This document shows positions 35,598 to 47,000 of a stretch of DNA of 64,000 nt, piece by piece. The notes beneath the pieces are model-generated. The model did not search any database. It saw nothing but the letters and a program-made list of their open reading frames with translations, and was not told the DNA's origin. Position numbers and translations under genes: made by a program. Source of the stretch: Corbicula japonica (lineage: Eukaryota; Mollusca; Bivalvia; Venerida; Cyrenidae); the NCBI GenBank assembly GCA_038501625.1, contig JAZAYU010000114.1, positions 2,000,934 to 2,064,933 of the forward strand. The letters are read 5' to 3'. Each line of letters opens with the position of its first letter. The first letter of the stretch is position 1.

Positions 35598-36764
35598 CCT
35601 AATTGAAATGTTCAGAAAAAATTATTTTATTTAATTACTCTTGTATAAATTCCCTTTTTCGCTATCCACTGTGATCAATACAAAACATATGCATCTTTTC
35701 ATTGTATTTATGACGTTTTTGGTCGAAGCTTTCAAATCGAATTAAAACGTTACAATGACAAATCGTATTGTACGGTGATCCGATGAGGCCATCGTCGTTA
35801 AGTACTGTCGCTGTCGACATCTTCGTCGAGAACACGAAACAACGAATGAAGTTCAAACGCTACAATAACATGGCGTATTTCATTAAAGGGAAAGAACTTT
35901 GTATAAATTTCGCAACGCTGAGAAAAGCAAATCATTGTTTGACTATTCAAACTTTTATATTAAAACAAAACACTATGCTGAATGAACTTACTGAGATCTC
36001 TTCAATATTGGAAAGGGGATGTTGTGAATATATTTGATTTTTAAACATAAAATCATATCATAAATATCATGCCTATTCCTGATATTCCTGATATTGGCTA
36101 TCTGTTTTATCTACTAGCTAACTCTGATGATGCAATTCAACTTAAACAGCACTTTGATTTTTAGTATCTTCTAACACAAATAACCGGGTAGGAGTATATT
36201 TTCATTTAAATCCAAACATGTTAAGCGTTGCTCAAATAAATTTCTCTCACACCAGATCACGACACGTACTTATTATACTAAAATTTCTACGAAATTCGCT
36301 CTTTTTCAGTCAATTATAGGCTTAACTTTTGCATATTGGCACAAAAAATATAAACCCCAAGTAAATCATGCTTCTTTATTGATACAGTTTTTTAACAGTA
36401 GGCCTAACTATCCAATTGGCAAAGGACGTCACTCTCAAAAGCGTTCTTATGTATAACGTTGGCTCCCCTTACGTGAATACGTATCTTAGACCATAATTGT
36501 TATAGCAATTAACTAATGTATTTATCACCCAAATGTACAGATTCGCTTAACCCGGGTATTAAGAGGCTTTGAGTTAGTTCTTAGTTGTTGCCTTCGGGAC
36601 AGAAAGAAATTATGCTATTTCGAGAGATCATTGAGATAAATGGGTCATTTATCTTGTCACTAGAGCTGGTGGTATTGTTTCATAATGATAGCAGTTTGCG
36701 AAAAAGGATGGAACATGCAATAAAAGAATAGAATATATAGTATTAATGTTGAAATAAGAGAAAC
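35598..36764. other. Core of the long-TIR transposon, no recognised gene
   Basis: AT-rich. An 89-codon + strand ORF at 35768-36037 and an overlapping - strand ORF show no transposase motif. Confidence 0.5.
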
Positions 36765-37163
36765 TATACAATTATCCTGTCAAGAATTATCATTATCCAT
36801 TCACTTTTTCTAGGCGAATCCCAATTATCCAATTTGCTTCAGGTGCCTCAGAAAAAAGATGTTAATTAAGGAATATACTCATAATACTGGCTCAAGCTGG
36901 GTGGCATTTTGATTGTCGATGTTTGGGCTTTGATAACATCAGTGTCGTTTTCAAAAATCATGTTTAAATTTATTTTAAAAAGGCACAATACGTAGTTTAT
37001 TTGTAGAAATCTGGAATGTTGCTTGATCATTTTCCTTTGTTTACTTTATCTGAAGGCCGATTCCAAATGTATGGGTATGAGAGGAAGGCTAGGACATCGC
37101 TTGATTGTTATCTATCGCAAAAGATAAGTATTAGATCACAATAACATGAAATTCATACAATAA

Positions 37164-37345
37164 ATATAGTTTTCTGAGTTTGAGTTTACGAATTAAAAGA
37201 AAACTATTTTCCCTTCGGTATAAGTAAGTCACAAACAGGTGATTTCGCGCGCTATATGTCATAGCGCACGGGCTTTCAGTGCATAATGCATAATGTGGTC
37301 ATTCAGCTTTGCGAGGCGTAACTGGACGGTCATACAATTTTAACA
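37164..37345 (+). repeat. DIRS split direct repeat A1
   Basis: 182 bp from ATATAGTTTTCTGAG to CATACAATTTTAACA, virtually identical to A2 at 42157-42338. It contains the palindromic GCGC.CTATATGTCATAGCGC. Confidence 0.95.
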
Positions 37346-37399
37346 TATTACACGCTCGTTTGAAATGGCAACGAAAATGGACAAAATGAAAACTTGACC

Positions 37400-37900
37400 T
37401 TAGAGATTTAATGAACGAAATAAGGAAACAGAGAATTGAGGTACAGAATTTACGAGAAGAAGTACGAGGAAATTCGGAATCTGTCTTCCGTGAAGTCAAA
37501 AAGCTTAATAAAGTCAAAGAAATTGTTGGAAGTTCAACGGAAACAAGGTACTGTTTGAGTTTAATGAAGATTTGGGTCGAGCAAATGTCGTTTCGGCGCT
37601 GGTCGTTCTGGTAGCAGTCGTTTTTCTTGGGGGAGTTCAGCAACTTCAGGCTCCAATTTCGGATCTCCGGCGGGGCGGAATTCTTTTCGTGGCTTCAGCG
37701 GCGGTTCCGGTTTCTTCAACGGCACATCCGGTAGCTTGAGCGGAACAGTCGATAAAGGTTTCCGACAAGGTGGCGGAAAAGGTTCAGTCTCAGGTCCATG
37801 TTTTGCCTGGCGATATCGGTCATATCAGAAGATACTGTCCACGAGTGCAGAAGTCAGCAGGAGCAGTCGGCATTGAGTTTGGAGTAAAAGTGTGGGAACA
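37400..37900 (+). pseudogene. DIRS gag-like region with broken zinc knuckle
   Basis: 37411-37614 encodes a charged helical start (NEIRKQRIEVQNLREEV), followed by a Gly/Ser/Phe-rich stretch (GSFSGSS-type codons, 37620-37780). Near 37797-37845 there is a CCHC-like pattern (C-F-A ... G-H-I-R-R-Y-C), interrupted by a one-base shift. Confidence 0.55.
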
Positions 37901-38089
37901 TTTTTGAAAGATGAGTATCTGTTTGACTATGACAGGTTTACACATAATTATTGTAATATGAACAAGGACAAAAACATATTTTGTTTGAGGCAGGTTAAGA
38001 GAAAACCTGCAATTTTGGAAGGAAACAGGTTCTACAGAATTCATTTTAGATGTAATTCAGAATGGTTATAAAATTCCTTCGTTTTCCGT

Positions 38090-39810
38090 GCCGCTCAAAC
38101 ATTTATTGTAGAGGAAGCTATTTCAGATTTACTTGATATGCATTTAATAGAAAAATGTCAGGCACAACAGTACGTTGTTTACCCGTTAACGGTTTCTGTA
38201 CAAAGTTCGGGCAAGAAGCGATTACTGTTAGATTAAAGAAATGTCAATTCACATATATGGAAACAATCTAAATGTCAATTCACATATATGGAAACAATCT
38301 GTCGGGTTTGAAGAAAGTAGCTATCTCATTTTTACGCAAGGGTTGTAGTATGATTAAATTTGATATTACGTCAGCCTATCCTTTTATTGAAATTTACAGG
38401 CCATAAACAGAATATTTTGGGTTTTCATGGACAAACAAAGACGGTATAAAATTATTTAAAAATAAATTAATTCTACCGTTCGGTCTTTCAAGCGCATGTT
38501 ACAATTTTACTAAAGTTACCAGGCCTTTAATATCAAAATGGTGGGTTGAAGGAAAATCAGTTTTGACGATAGATTTGGCTGTGCCAAAACCAATGAAAAT
38601 ACAAAATTTTAAAAGGTGTCCAAATTAAGACCGATTTGCTTTTTCATTCAAAATGCAACGAAGTCGGTATGGGAACCAGTCTAGGTCATAGAATTTTAAG
38701 AACCGTTCTGCATTCTAGTTTAGGGGTAATTTATATTCCTACACGGAGGCTTTACGAGCTTTCAGAACGGTATCTGAGATTTTGTCTTCTTTGAAAATTC
38801 ACAGAAAGGTGGCCGCTAGAAAAGTGGCTAGTCTAGCTGGTCAACTGATTTCAATGTCTGTCGTCACAGGTCACGTGTTCAAGATCATGACACGTGCATT
38901 AAGCATTGACACTCTTAAGGCGGCTTACTGGGATGCATATATGTATAGCATTATCCAATGACAGCATTGATCAGATAAGATTTTGGAAAACAAATTTGAA
39001 ATTTTTAAACCATCGGGAAATGTTTTAGTAAACAAAGATTGTGTTTTCAGATGCCAGTAGTTTAGGCTTTGCAGGTTATGGGGTAAACAACGATTAACGA
39101 ACCTCACGGAAAGTGAACTGACGAAGAAAAGGCTAAAATTTTAACATTGAGAGAGTTAGTAGCTGTTGACAGGTTTTTGCAGGAAATTTCTCATATTCTT
39201 GTTCACCAGAAAGTAAAATGGTTTTCTGACAACAAAGGTGTTGCATCAATTGTGCAAAAATTTTCAATGAATATTGAATTGCAGAGTATTGCTTTTGATT
39301 TAGTTTTTGTATCAGGAACTCTATAATTTTTGAAATGGAGTGGTTACCCCGAACATCAAATGAGAGAGCTGATTAATTGTCACCTATCGTTGATTATATG
39401 ACTGAGGTATATCTTTAGATTTGTTTATGTTGATCGAAGATCGTTTTTCTGTAAAGTTTGAAGTTGACTGGTTTGCCTCACCACACAACGCCAAGCTTTT
39501 AATTTTTTTTTTATTCGTGATTTTGAAACGCTTCTTGTCAAGGAGTAGATTATCTGGATGCTTTTTCAGAGTCATGGGGAGAGCAAAAGGCATTGTTTGT
39601 CCCCCGATTTCTATGATATATGAAGTGATCAGGAAGATCGAATCTGATAGTGCCTATGGTGTGATTGTTTTGCCGCTTTGGAAGTCGGCCATATTTTGGC
39701 CTTTGATATATCCAAATGAAAATTTTATTCCAAACATTCTGTCATGGTTTGATTTGCCAGTCAACAAAGAATTTACATTAAATGTAAAAACGGAAAAAGT
39801 ATTTTGGTAA
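38090..39810 (+). pseudogene. DIRS-type reverse transcriptase/RNase H remnant
   Basis: Recognisable blocks in order: VEEAISDLLDMHLIEKC and YPLTVSVQSSGKKRLLLD (38107-38235), LPFGLSSACYNFTKVTRPL (38472-38530), and the region of the catalytic aspartates (38565-38600), which is damaged. Then follow ARKVASLAGQLISMS (38817-38861) and an RNase H-like C-terminal part with VDWFASPHNAK (39465-39497), CPPISMIYEVIRKIES and LPLWKSAIFWPLIYP (39598-39715). Several stops and frameshifts separate the blocks. A 31-bp direct duplication lies at 38240-38300. The order is diagnostic of DIRS-like pol. Confidence 0.85.
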
Positions 39811-40089
39811 TGTACATTTGGCTTTTCGAATGTTGGCATTGTATTTCAATTTCAGAGGTAAAAAGTAACGGATAAACCACGTGTATGAGTTGCTCCACTG
39901 TTTTATAACTTTAATATCTGATTCATCTTAAGAAACGCATGTTTTGAATAGAGATTCATTGTAAAATAAGGAAGTATTCTTCACAGAATAACATCGGCAA
40001 TAATTGTGTTTCTATTTAGATTATATTATGTAAGTGTTGGTGTTATAGGTGCTGATCTTGCTGTATTAAGACGATTACTGTGCAATACA

Positions 40090-41290
40090 TGAAGTTTATA
40101 CGATGGCATCACCGGCTGTTAAGATGACTGCGTCTGTTCAATACACACATTTTACGGTGGCATCACCGGTTGTTAAGATGACTGCGTCTTTTCAATACAT
40201 ACATTTCACGGTGGCATCACCGGCTGTTGTAAGACGACTGCGTCTGTAGTATATTCATTACAAGGTGGCATCACCGGCCGTTGTAAGACGACTGCGTCTG
40301 TCATATATGCATTGTACGGTGGCTTCACGGCTGTTGAAAGACGACTTCGTTTGTTGTATATTCATAACAAGGTGGCATCACCGGCTGTTGTAAGACGACT
40401 GCGTCTTCAATACATGTATACACATTATATACGACAACACCATTTTCATTTGGATTGTATGTTTACTCGTTTTTTTTTTTTTTTAAATTTGTTGAACGAG
40501 TAATTTTCTGTTGTTGGTTTACATAAATTTTATTTTTCAGGCTCACAAAAAAGGAAATTGATGAATTACCTGAGGTATTGATAAGCAAGGTGGACCCTCT
40601 TTCGGAACTATTGCAGAAATCCAGAGCCAAGATTACATGTCGAAAGTATGAAAACAGCTTTAATCGTTGGAGGACATGGGCTTTTGGATTACAAGGTGGC
40701 ATCACCGGCCGTTGTAAGACGACGCGTCTGTAGTATATGCATTACAAGGTGGCATCACCGGCTGTTGTAGAAGACTGCGTCTGTAATATATGCATTTTAC
40801 GGTGGCATCACCGGCTGTTTAAGACTACAGTTTCTGTAATATCTGCATTTTTCGGTGGCATCACCGGCCGTTGTAAGACGACTGCTTCTGTAATATATGC
40901 ATTTTAAGGTCGCATCACTGGCTGTTGTAAGACGACTGCGTCTGTAATATATGCATTATAAGGTGGCATCACCGGCCGTTGTAAGACGACTGCGTCTGTA
41001 ATATATGCATTATAAGGTGGCATCACCGGCTGTTGTAAGACGACTGCGTCTGTAATATATGCATTATACGGTGGCATCACCGGCTGTTGTAAGACGACTG
41101 CGTCTGTAATGTATGCATTGTACGGTGGCATCACCGGCTGTTGTAAGACGACTGCGTCTGTTGTATATGCATTACAAGGTGGCATCACCGGCCGTTGTAA
41201 GACGACAGCGTCTGTAATAAATGAATTGTATGGTGGCATCACCGGCTGCTGTAAGACGACTGCGTCTGTAATATATGAATTGAAGGGTGA
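40090..41290 (+). repeat. 54-bp minisatellite within the DIRS element
   Basis: The unit is built on GGTGGCATCACCGGCTGTTG + TAAGACGACTGCGTCTGTAA + TATATGCATTA. Blocks at about 40090-40440 and 40690-41290 flank the recombinase N-terminal piece. The unit is a multiple of three and is open in at least one frame on each strand. Confidence 0.92.
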
Positions 41291-41860
41291 CATCAATCCA
41301 AATGGGCATTTTGTAATGGTTTGGGAAGAGGGGATGTTTTTGCAGCAATATGAGGAAAACAAAGCAAAACATCAGCGAATAATCTGTGCATGTTTAGTCG
41401 GTTTTGCAGGTTGTTTTTGATAAGTTCTGGGTTTCTAAATATTGTAATATTCGATATTATTTTTGACAAGAGTACATGGGTATTTTCATGGAAACTAGCA
41501 AAACTGATCAATAGAGAGACGGGACATGGGTTGTTTTAGCACGAACATTTACACTATTATGTCACGTTGCAAATGTTAAAATATTAATACAATGGGATTG
41601 TTTAAAGGATAGTGATTATCTTTTCTGCGATTTGTCTAAAGTAAAAGGCGGATTTGTCAGTAGAGCTTGTAACAAAAAGATGTCTTATTCCAGCGCAGAA
41701 CGGTATCAAAGACAAATTATATAAGAGACATGGGCGCTGGTTAAGTGATACCGCAAGGACGGTTATGTGAAGGGTTCGATGAAGGAAAGACTTTGTTTCT
41801 AGAGCTATGTGTTTATAAAGAATGTTATCTTTATATTTCACAGAAAAATAAGAAAAAATT
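40530..41860 (+). pseudogene. DIRS tyrosine recombinase remnant, split by a minisatellite
   Basis: The N-terminal core-binding part (LTKKEIDELPEVL ... SRAKITCRKYENSFNRWRTW) is at 40540-40680. The C-terminal catalytic end is at 41715-41800, where the pattern L-Y-K-R-H-G-R-W-L-S-D-T-A is read across a frameshift. About 600 bp of 54-bp repeat separates the two. Inactive. Confidence 0.75.
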
Positions 41861-42037
41861 GTTTCTAAGCTGTTGCTTAGTATTTTTTTGTTTTGTTGAC
41901 ATGATTAGAAATTGTCTAGAAACATATTACGGTATATATATATGTCTGTTGAATTGGTAGTTTGTTTGAATTTTGAAAGTGCTGTTTCATGTTCTATTAG
42001 AACATATATTAATTTTATATGCCCGTTCTTTAATCTT

Positions 42038-42156
42038 CATGTTGCGCCTCGCAAGTGCTTGTCGTACGACTATCAAATAACAATCTGAAATGTTATTTGT
42101 CGTTTGTGTTGCTTTATAAAGTTAGCTAGTTTGTGACGGAATGGTGCGGAAGGGAA
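42038..42156 (+). repeat. DIRS split direct repeat B1
   Basis: 119 bp from CATGTTGCGCCTCGC to GGTGCGGAAGGGAA, repeated as B2 at 42488-42606. Confidence 0.95.
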
Positions 42157-42338
42157 ATATAGTTTTCTGAGTTTGAGTTTACGAATTAAAAGAAAACTAT
42201 TTTCCCTTCGGTATAAGTAAGTCACAAACAGGTGATTTCGCGCGCTATATGTCATAGCGCACGGGCTTTCAGTGCATAATGCATAATGTGGTCATTCAGC
42301 TTTGCGAGGCGTAACTGGACGGTCATACAATTTTAACA
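42157..42338 (+). repeat. DIRS split direct repeat A2
   Basis: Copy of A1 joined directly to B1, as expected for a circular-junction-type template in split-direct-repeat elements. Confidence 0.95.
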
Positions 42339-42487
42339 GATTTTATGTCATTTAATTAAGATAAGTATCAATAAGTAATGTTATTCATTGTTTGATATTT
42401 TGAGTTTATGGAGAAATTTAAAGAAAAATTGGAAATGTCATTTATGTTTTATGATTGATGGTTTTGTACTATTATCTGTTGTATGCA

Positions 42488-42606
42488 CATGTTGCGCCTC
42501 GCAAGTGCTTGTCGTACGACTATCAAATAACAATCTGAAATGTTATTTGTCGTTTGTGTTGCTTTATAAAGTTAGCTAGTTTGTGACGGAATGGTGCGGA
42601 AGGGAA
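42488..42606 (+). repeat. DIRS split direct repeat B2 (element 3' end)
   Basis: Copy of B1. The next bases CTAACCTCTCC are host transposon TIR. Confidence 0.95.
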
Positions 42607-42707
42607 CTAACCTCTCCATTGTGTTTTCCCGATCTGGCGATCTACAATTATTCTCACAATCTAGCATTATCCGCGTTTCTCATTATCCGGGTACATACCG
42701 TGAAAGT

Positions 42708-43189
42708 AAGTTTTTAGCAAATATTCAAAACAGTTTGGTGGTTTTCATGAAGGGAACAGGCGTCGATAGAAATAATTTCAACAATATTATTTGTGTTAAC
42801 TATAAATACACGCTTAATTAATGTTTAAATATTGGTTGTTGTCGAAAGGTGTGGAAAACCTCCGAAATATGATCTGAATATTCTCAAAAAAATAAACTTT
42901 TATATATTTCATTTTAGAAAGTTTAGACGGTCCATAATGGTTCAATGATTGCATTAACAGTGAGTGATATATAACTGCTTAATATCTAAAGTATGAATAT
43001 TTATAAATTCAAATTCATTAAAATTTGTGATTTGCAACAAAATAAAAAATTTCAGGCCAATATTTGGCCTCCATGGTGAACATGCTCTCTTAACAATCTA
43101 ATCTTATTCTTATTTTCTCCTCTACCAAACTATTCCATTCCTCACAGATTCCTGAGTTATACACGTCAAATTTCACTATGTATATCGTT
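42708..43189. other. Unit B flank resumed after the transposon
   Basis: Matches 27727-28203 (GTAAGTTTTTAGCAAATATTC onward). No gene seen. Confidence 0.75.
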
Positions 43190-43405
43190 CTATTTTCTTT
43201 TAATTTGCTCCAGCAAATCAGTAATATTATTAAGTTTATCGTTTGTTTTCTTTTCAATTGCCGCCATCTTGGTCTCTAGATCATCCATGCGCTTTGCGAC
43301 AGCGTCTGCGTTGGTCGCATACTTCCGCTCACTTTCACGCATATGCGAATCAAAATCTTCTTCCGTCATGGTCACATACCAACGCTCAGATGGTGCATTT
43401 AACAT
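43190..43405 (-). CDS. Conserved 71-codon coiled-coil ORF, copy B
   Basis: Starts M-L-N-A-P-S-E-R-W and ends DLLEQIKRK; only two residues differ from copy A (28204-28419). It remains open although the neighbouring tRNA-like relic and flanks have changed, which favours coding function or very recent exchange. The predicted product is a single charged helix. No family recognised. Confidence 0.5.
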   Translation of the reverse strand: MLNAPSERWYVTMTEEDFDSHMRESERKYATNADAVAKRMDDLETKMAAIEKKTNDKLNNITDLLEQIKRK

Positions 43406-43462
43406 GTTGTGGCCTGTGAGTATAAATCATTTTAATAGGGTTTACGTTGTGTGATAATAAGA

Positions 43463-43525
43463 AATAGGGGATCGAACCCGTACTGCGTCGAGCGTACTAC
43501 CAACTGAGCTAGCCGGGACAAGCGC
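43463..43525 (-). tRNA. tRNA-like relic, truncated
   Basis: A box CGGCTAGCTCAGTTGG and B box GGGTTCGATCCCC are kept; the anticodon arm region is shortened relative to 28474-28556. Confidence 0.4.
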
Positions 43526-43554
43526 AGAATATATATATATATCTCAAACCAACT

Positions 43555-43685
43555 TTTTGGTCATCAATATTTAATTTCCATGAGAATTTCGGCCAGAAAG
43601 TTTAAAATTATCTTGTAACTACGCAAAGACTATCCCAAACTATCCCTCTTTCTGGAAAACTTGCATACGACCCTAAGACAAAGTA
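43555..43685 (+). repeat. GGCCAGAAAGT dispersed repeat, copy G2
   Basis: Unit B counterpart of G1. Confidence 0.75.
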
Positions 43686-43789
43686 AAAATGTCAATAACT
43701 ATCCTTCAGGTAAATTACCAAAATCTTTTTCAATGAAGTGCCGTTAACAACAAAATATGAAACTTTAAAAAAAAACACTTTTTATTTTC

Positions 43790-43920
43790 TAGGCATCGAA
43801 CTCGTGTTCTTCAAGAAAAATACAGAACTTGTGTTATTTCAAAATGGATGTAACTTACATTTAAAAAGAAAAATCTGTATTTTTCTTAAAGAAGAACGCG
43901 AGTTCAAAAATTCGAAAATA
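43790..43920. repeat. Inverted repeat at the end of unit B
   Basis: GAACTCGTGTTCTTCAAG + AAAAATACAGA on the left pairs with TCTGTATTTTTCTTAAAGAAG + AACGCGAGTTC on the right. Unit A has only one arm. Confidence 0.7.
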
Positions 43921-43997
43921 AAGAGTGAATTTTCTATAAATTATATAACTGATTTCCCTTTTGGAAGATTTTACATAATTGTGATATGAAACTTTCT

Positions 43998-44003
43998 TTT
44001 ATT
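43998..44003 (-). terminator. Polyadenylation signal of the TRP channel gene
   Basis: AATAAA on the - strand, ~90 bp after the TGA stop. Confidence 0.5.
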
Positions 44004-44090
44004 CTCTCTGTTTGTTGGCGGCGTGGGGAGCCGGGCTCTGTTTTCTTGGTGTATGCATGTTTCACCGTCTTACATAAAACAAAACAAGAT

Positions 44091-47000
44091 TCAGAAAAAG
44101 TTTAATTTACCCAAAGGTCCACTCTTAATATTGACCCTGGAGAAGACTCTGCTTGCAGGAAAATTGGACTCGATGTCAACCCCAAGACTGACGGATTCGA
44201 TCCTCCATGTGACCTGGTTTTCTTTAAGTATCATTGAATACGAATCGTTCATCATGGCGATGAGCAGGTTTAACAGCACTATAGTCCCCAGGATGATATA
44301 GACGAGGTAAAGGATCTTACTATACACCGTCGTCCTGCCAGCATTCCCCATGTTTGTTTGAAAGTCAGCATCGAACAGCTCACTCATGCCAATCATCATA
44401 TTAAACGCTAAAAATAGCGTGTCTGCTGGCGAGGGATAGGAGTCGACTATTGCGCTTGACACTTGGAATAAAACGTGGAATGCGAAGCCGAATGCGAGAA
44501 TAACAAAGAGATAGACTATGATAAAGCGCGAGACATCCCGAAATATCATACTGAGCAACATCCGGTAAAAGTAGTGAATTGCTCTTATGCCTCGTGTAAA
44601 TGCTATTGTCATAAGCCATCCGATGCAAAGAGCAGAAGAGAGTACATAATCTTGGAATCGGTATCGTTTAGTAAATAAACCAATCCATGCGAAAACAAGT
44701 ACTGCGAATATTATGCTGATAACGAGAAACATGTAGGAGGCTAAAATCGAAATTGCAAGAGTAAGACCTTGTTTACGACTTAGTCTTGACTTCCGGCCTA
44801 AGTCACCCGTGACGATGTATCTAAACAGTGAATATAGCGCATAAATCAAAATTAAACCGGGCTCAATAGGTACAAATATATATAGGAGTAATGTTTCCGG
44901 ATCAGACGAGTTAATTGTCGCTTCGTTTGTGCGTAATTTATCTAAAAGATCAACGCCGACGTATGTGAACACGCTCATGTAAGTAATGTGGAAGATCATT
45001 AACAGTGCAAAAGTCCATGCGACAACTGACGTGTAGTATAATTCAATTAGTCGTACCGGTGGAAGGTCTAAAATTTCCGCAGCCCGTGCCTTTTCGGTGT
45101 GACTAATGAGCCACTCAAGTCCAGAGATATGTTCTAAATTTTCCGAAGTTGTTTGGCTGACAACATCCTTGTCTGAAAGTGGGGCGACTTTCCGGTGTCC
45201 GCAACATGTCTGAATTTCGTTGTTTGTTCGTGGAGTCAGGCTGGTCACGTCGAAATTATAGGAAAAGATACTGCCGTCTTCGAACATAGTTACGTCCTTG
45301 AGCATTAGCAGTTTTGAAAGTACTTCGGGCACACCGGATTTGAAGGCCTGATCTAACACTGTTAAACCTTTGTCGTTGCAAATATCGTAAATTAAGAAAA
45401 GAGTGGCCTCCCTTTGAAGTAACATGAACACATCCTGATTTTCCTCTTCCGGAAACGGGATGTTTTTACGGATGCACCACCATTTTACGACATTGTTCAA
45501 AATTACATCAAACACTTCAAGATGGCGTGAAACATTTCGTCTGTCGTCAGCGCATACCTTAGTCAGCCGATGTAGCACTGTATCACCGTTTAAGTCTTTC
45601 ATTGCTATATCAGCGCCGAGTGAAATCAATCTCTTGACCCCATTTGCGTGGCCTTCGTCTGCTGCAAGATGAAGCACGGTTTCACTTGTGTCGTAACTTT
45701 GTTCATTTATTCGGGCATCGCGCTGCATCGTTTCATAGATATCTAGCATCTTCTCAAGAGCTTCGGGCTGGCCAGGGCGCACTGCCTTGTGAAGTGGGAT
45801 ACATCCCTCGTTATCCCTCTCTTTAAAACTCACAAACCGGAACTCCCACAATACTTCCGGCTTAGCGAATTTTCCAGCAATATGCAAGCAGTTGTTTCCC
45901 TGAATGTCTTTCGCATTTAAGCTTTCCCATGCATGCGTTTTTATTGTAAAGTCAACAAGCGTCCGAACACAATCAGCTGTGATATGCTTAGCATATGCCG
46001 CTACGTGTAGCGCTGTTTCTCCTTTTTCATTTTTTACGTCTGCTTTCGCCTTGTACTGCAACAGACTTTCAATAACTTTCGTGTATCCTCTGAAACAAGC
46101 GATATGTAACGGGGTGTTACCCCTGCCATTTTGAGTGTTTACGGAAATGACGTCATGAAACCGATCAATAACTTCCGTTTGATTTGACATGGCGGCGTGG
46201 TGAAGAAATGTGTTCCCGTCTGCGTCCGCGGTAGTTGGATCTATATTCATTTTGAGCAGAACCTGAATCTTATCACATTTTCCGTTGGCAGCGGCGATAC
46301 AGAGAGGGTGCCGCCATTCCAGGTCTTGTCCTTTAGTTGCCATAACAAGCGTCTGTAGTAACGCGTTGTCCTCGTTTTCAATAGCGAAGTACCAAGCGTC
46401 ATGACCCTCATGATTTCTGTGCATTACATTTGCTCCGTGTCTAATCAAGTCTTGCACAATGTCAACATGGCCGCTCTTAGCGGCCAAAAGCAAAGGAGTA
46501 TCGCCAGTTTCGTCTTGTTCGTTTAACAAAGCGCAACGTTTGATAAGCATTTCGACAATTGAAGAACATCCTTCCCTAGCAGCGTGGTGTATAGGCATTT
46601 CCCCACCTCTAATTTTGACATTTATGTCTATGTTAGGATGCTGTAGCAGCAGCGACATTATTTCCACGTTACCATAAGCAGCGGCGATCACTATAGGAGC
46701 AACCAACCCTAATTTTCTCTTTGTGTTGGGATTTGCGTTTCCCTTTTTCAGTAGTAAAGCAACCGTTTTAGGAAACTCGTATCTTATGGCCCAATAAAGA
46801 GCCGTTGATCCCTTGTCGTTTACTACTTCCGGGTCAGCCTTTCGGTCTAACAGCAGGTTAACTACGTCATCGTGGCCCCATCTCGCAGCCCATAACAACG
46901 CTGTATCGTTCTTTCCATTCGAATGATTCACGTCCATCCCTTGGTCTAAATATAGTGTCACCAAATCTCTGTGTCCATAATACGCTGCAAGAAGAAGACA

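Larger units (their letters stand above)
37164..42606 (+). mobile_element. DIRS/PAT-Ngaro-type tyrosine-recombinase retrotransposon with split direct repeats
   Basis: The element carries split direct repeats A1 (37164-37345), B1 (42038-42156), A2 (42157-42338) and B2 (42488-42606). B1 abuts A2 exactly. It lacks a target duplication: the empty site can be read from the opposite TIR of the host transposon. Coding remnants run in order gag-like zinc knuckle, RT, RNase H, tyrosine recombinase. All frames are broken by stops and shifts, so the copy is dead although its repeats are near identical. Confidence 0.92.
35085..42702. mobile_element. DNA transposon with ~500-bp TIRs, split by a DIRS insertion
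   Basis: The termini CACGGTATGTACCCGGATAATG and its reverse complement are flanked by the 5-bp duplication AAAGT (35080-35084, 42703-42707). Unit A shows the empty site GCAAAGTAAG. The TIR runs 35085-~35597 on the left and ~36765-37163 plus 42607-42702 on the right. Repeated (G)GATAATG(G) motifs near the ends look like transposase-binding repeats. The core (35598-36764) has only short ORFs (e.g. 35768-36037) without recognised domains, so it is non-autonomous. Without the DIRS element it is about 2.2 kb. The superfamily is not assigned. Confidence 0.88.

Noticed and set aside
40904..41420. ORFs over the 54-bp repeat as genes
   Set aside because: They are repeat translations within a dead DIRS element.
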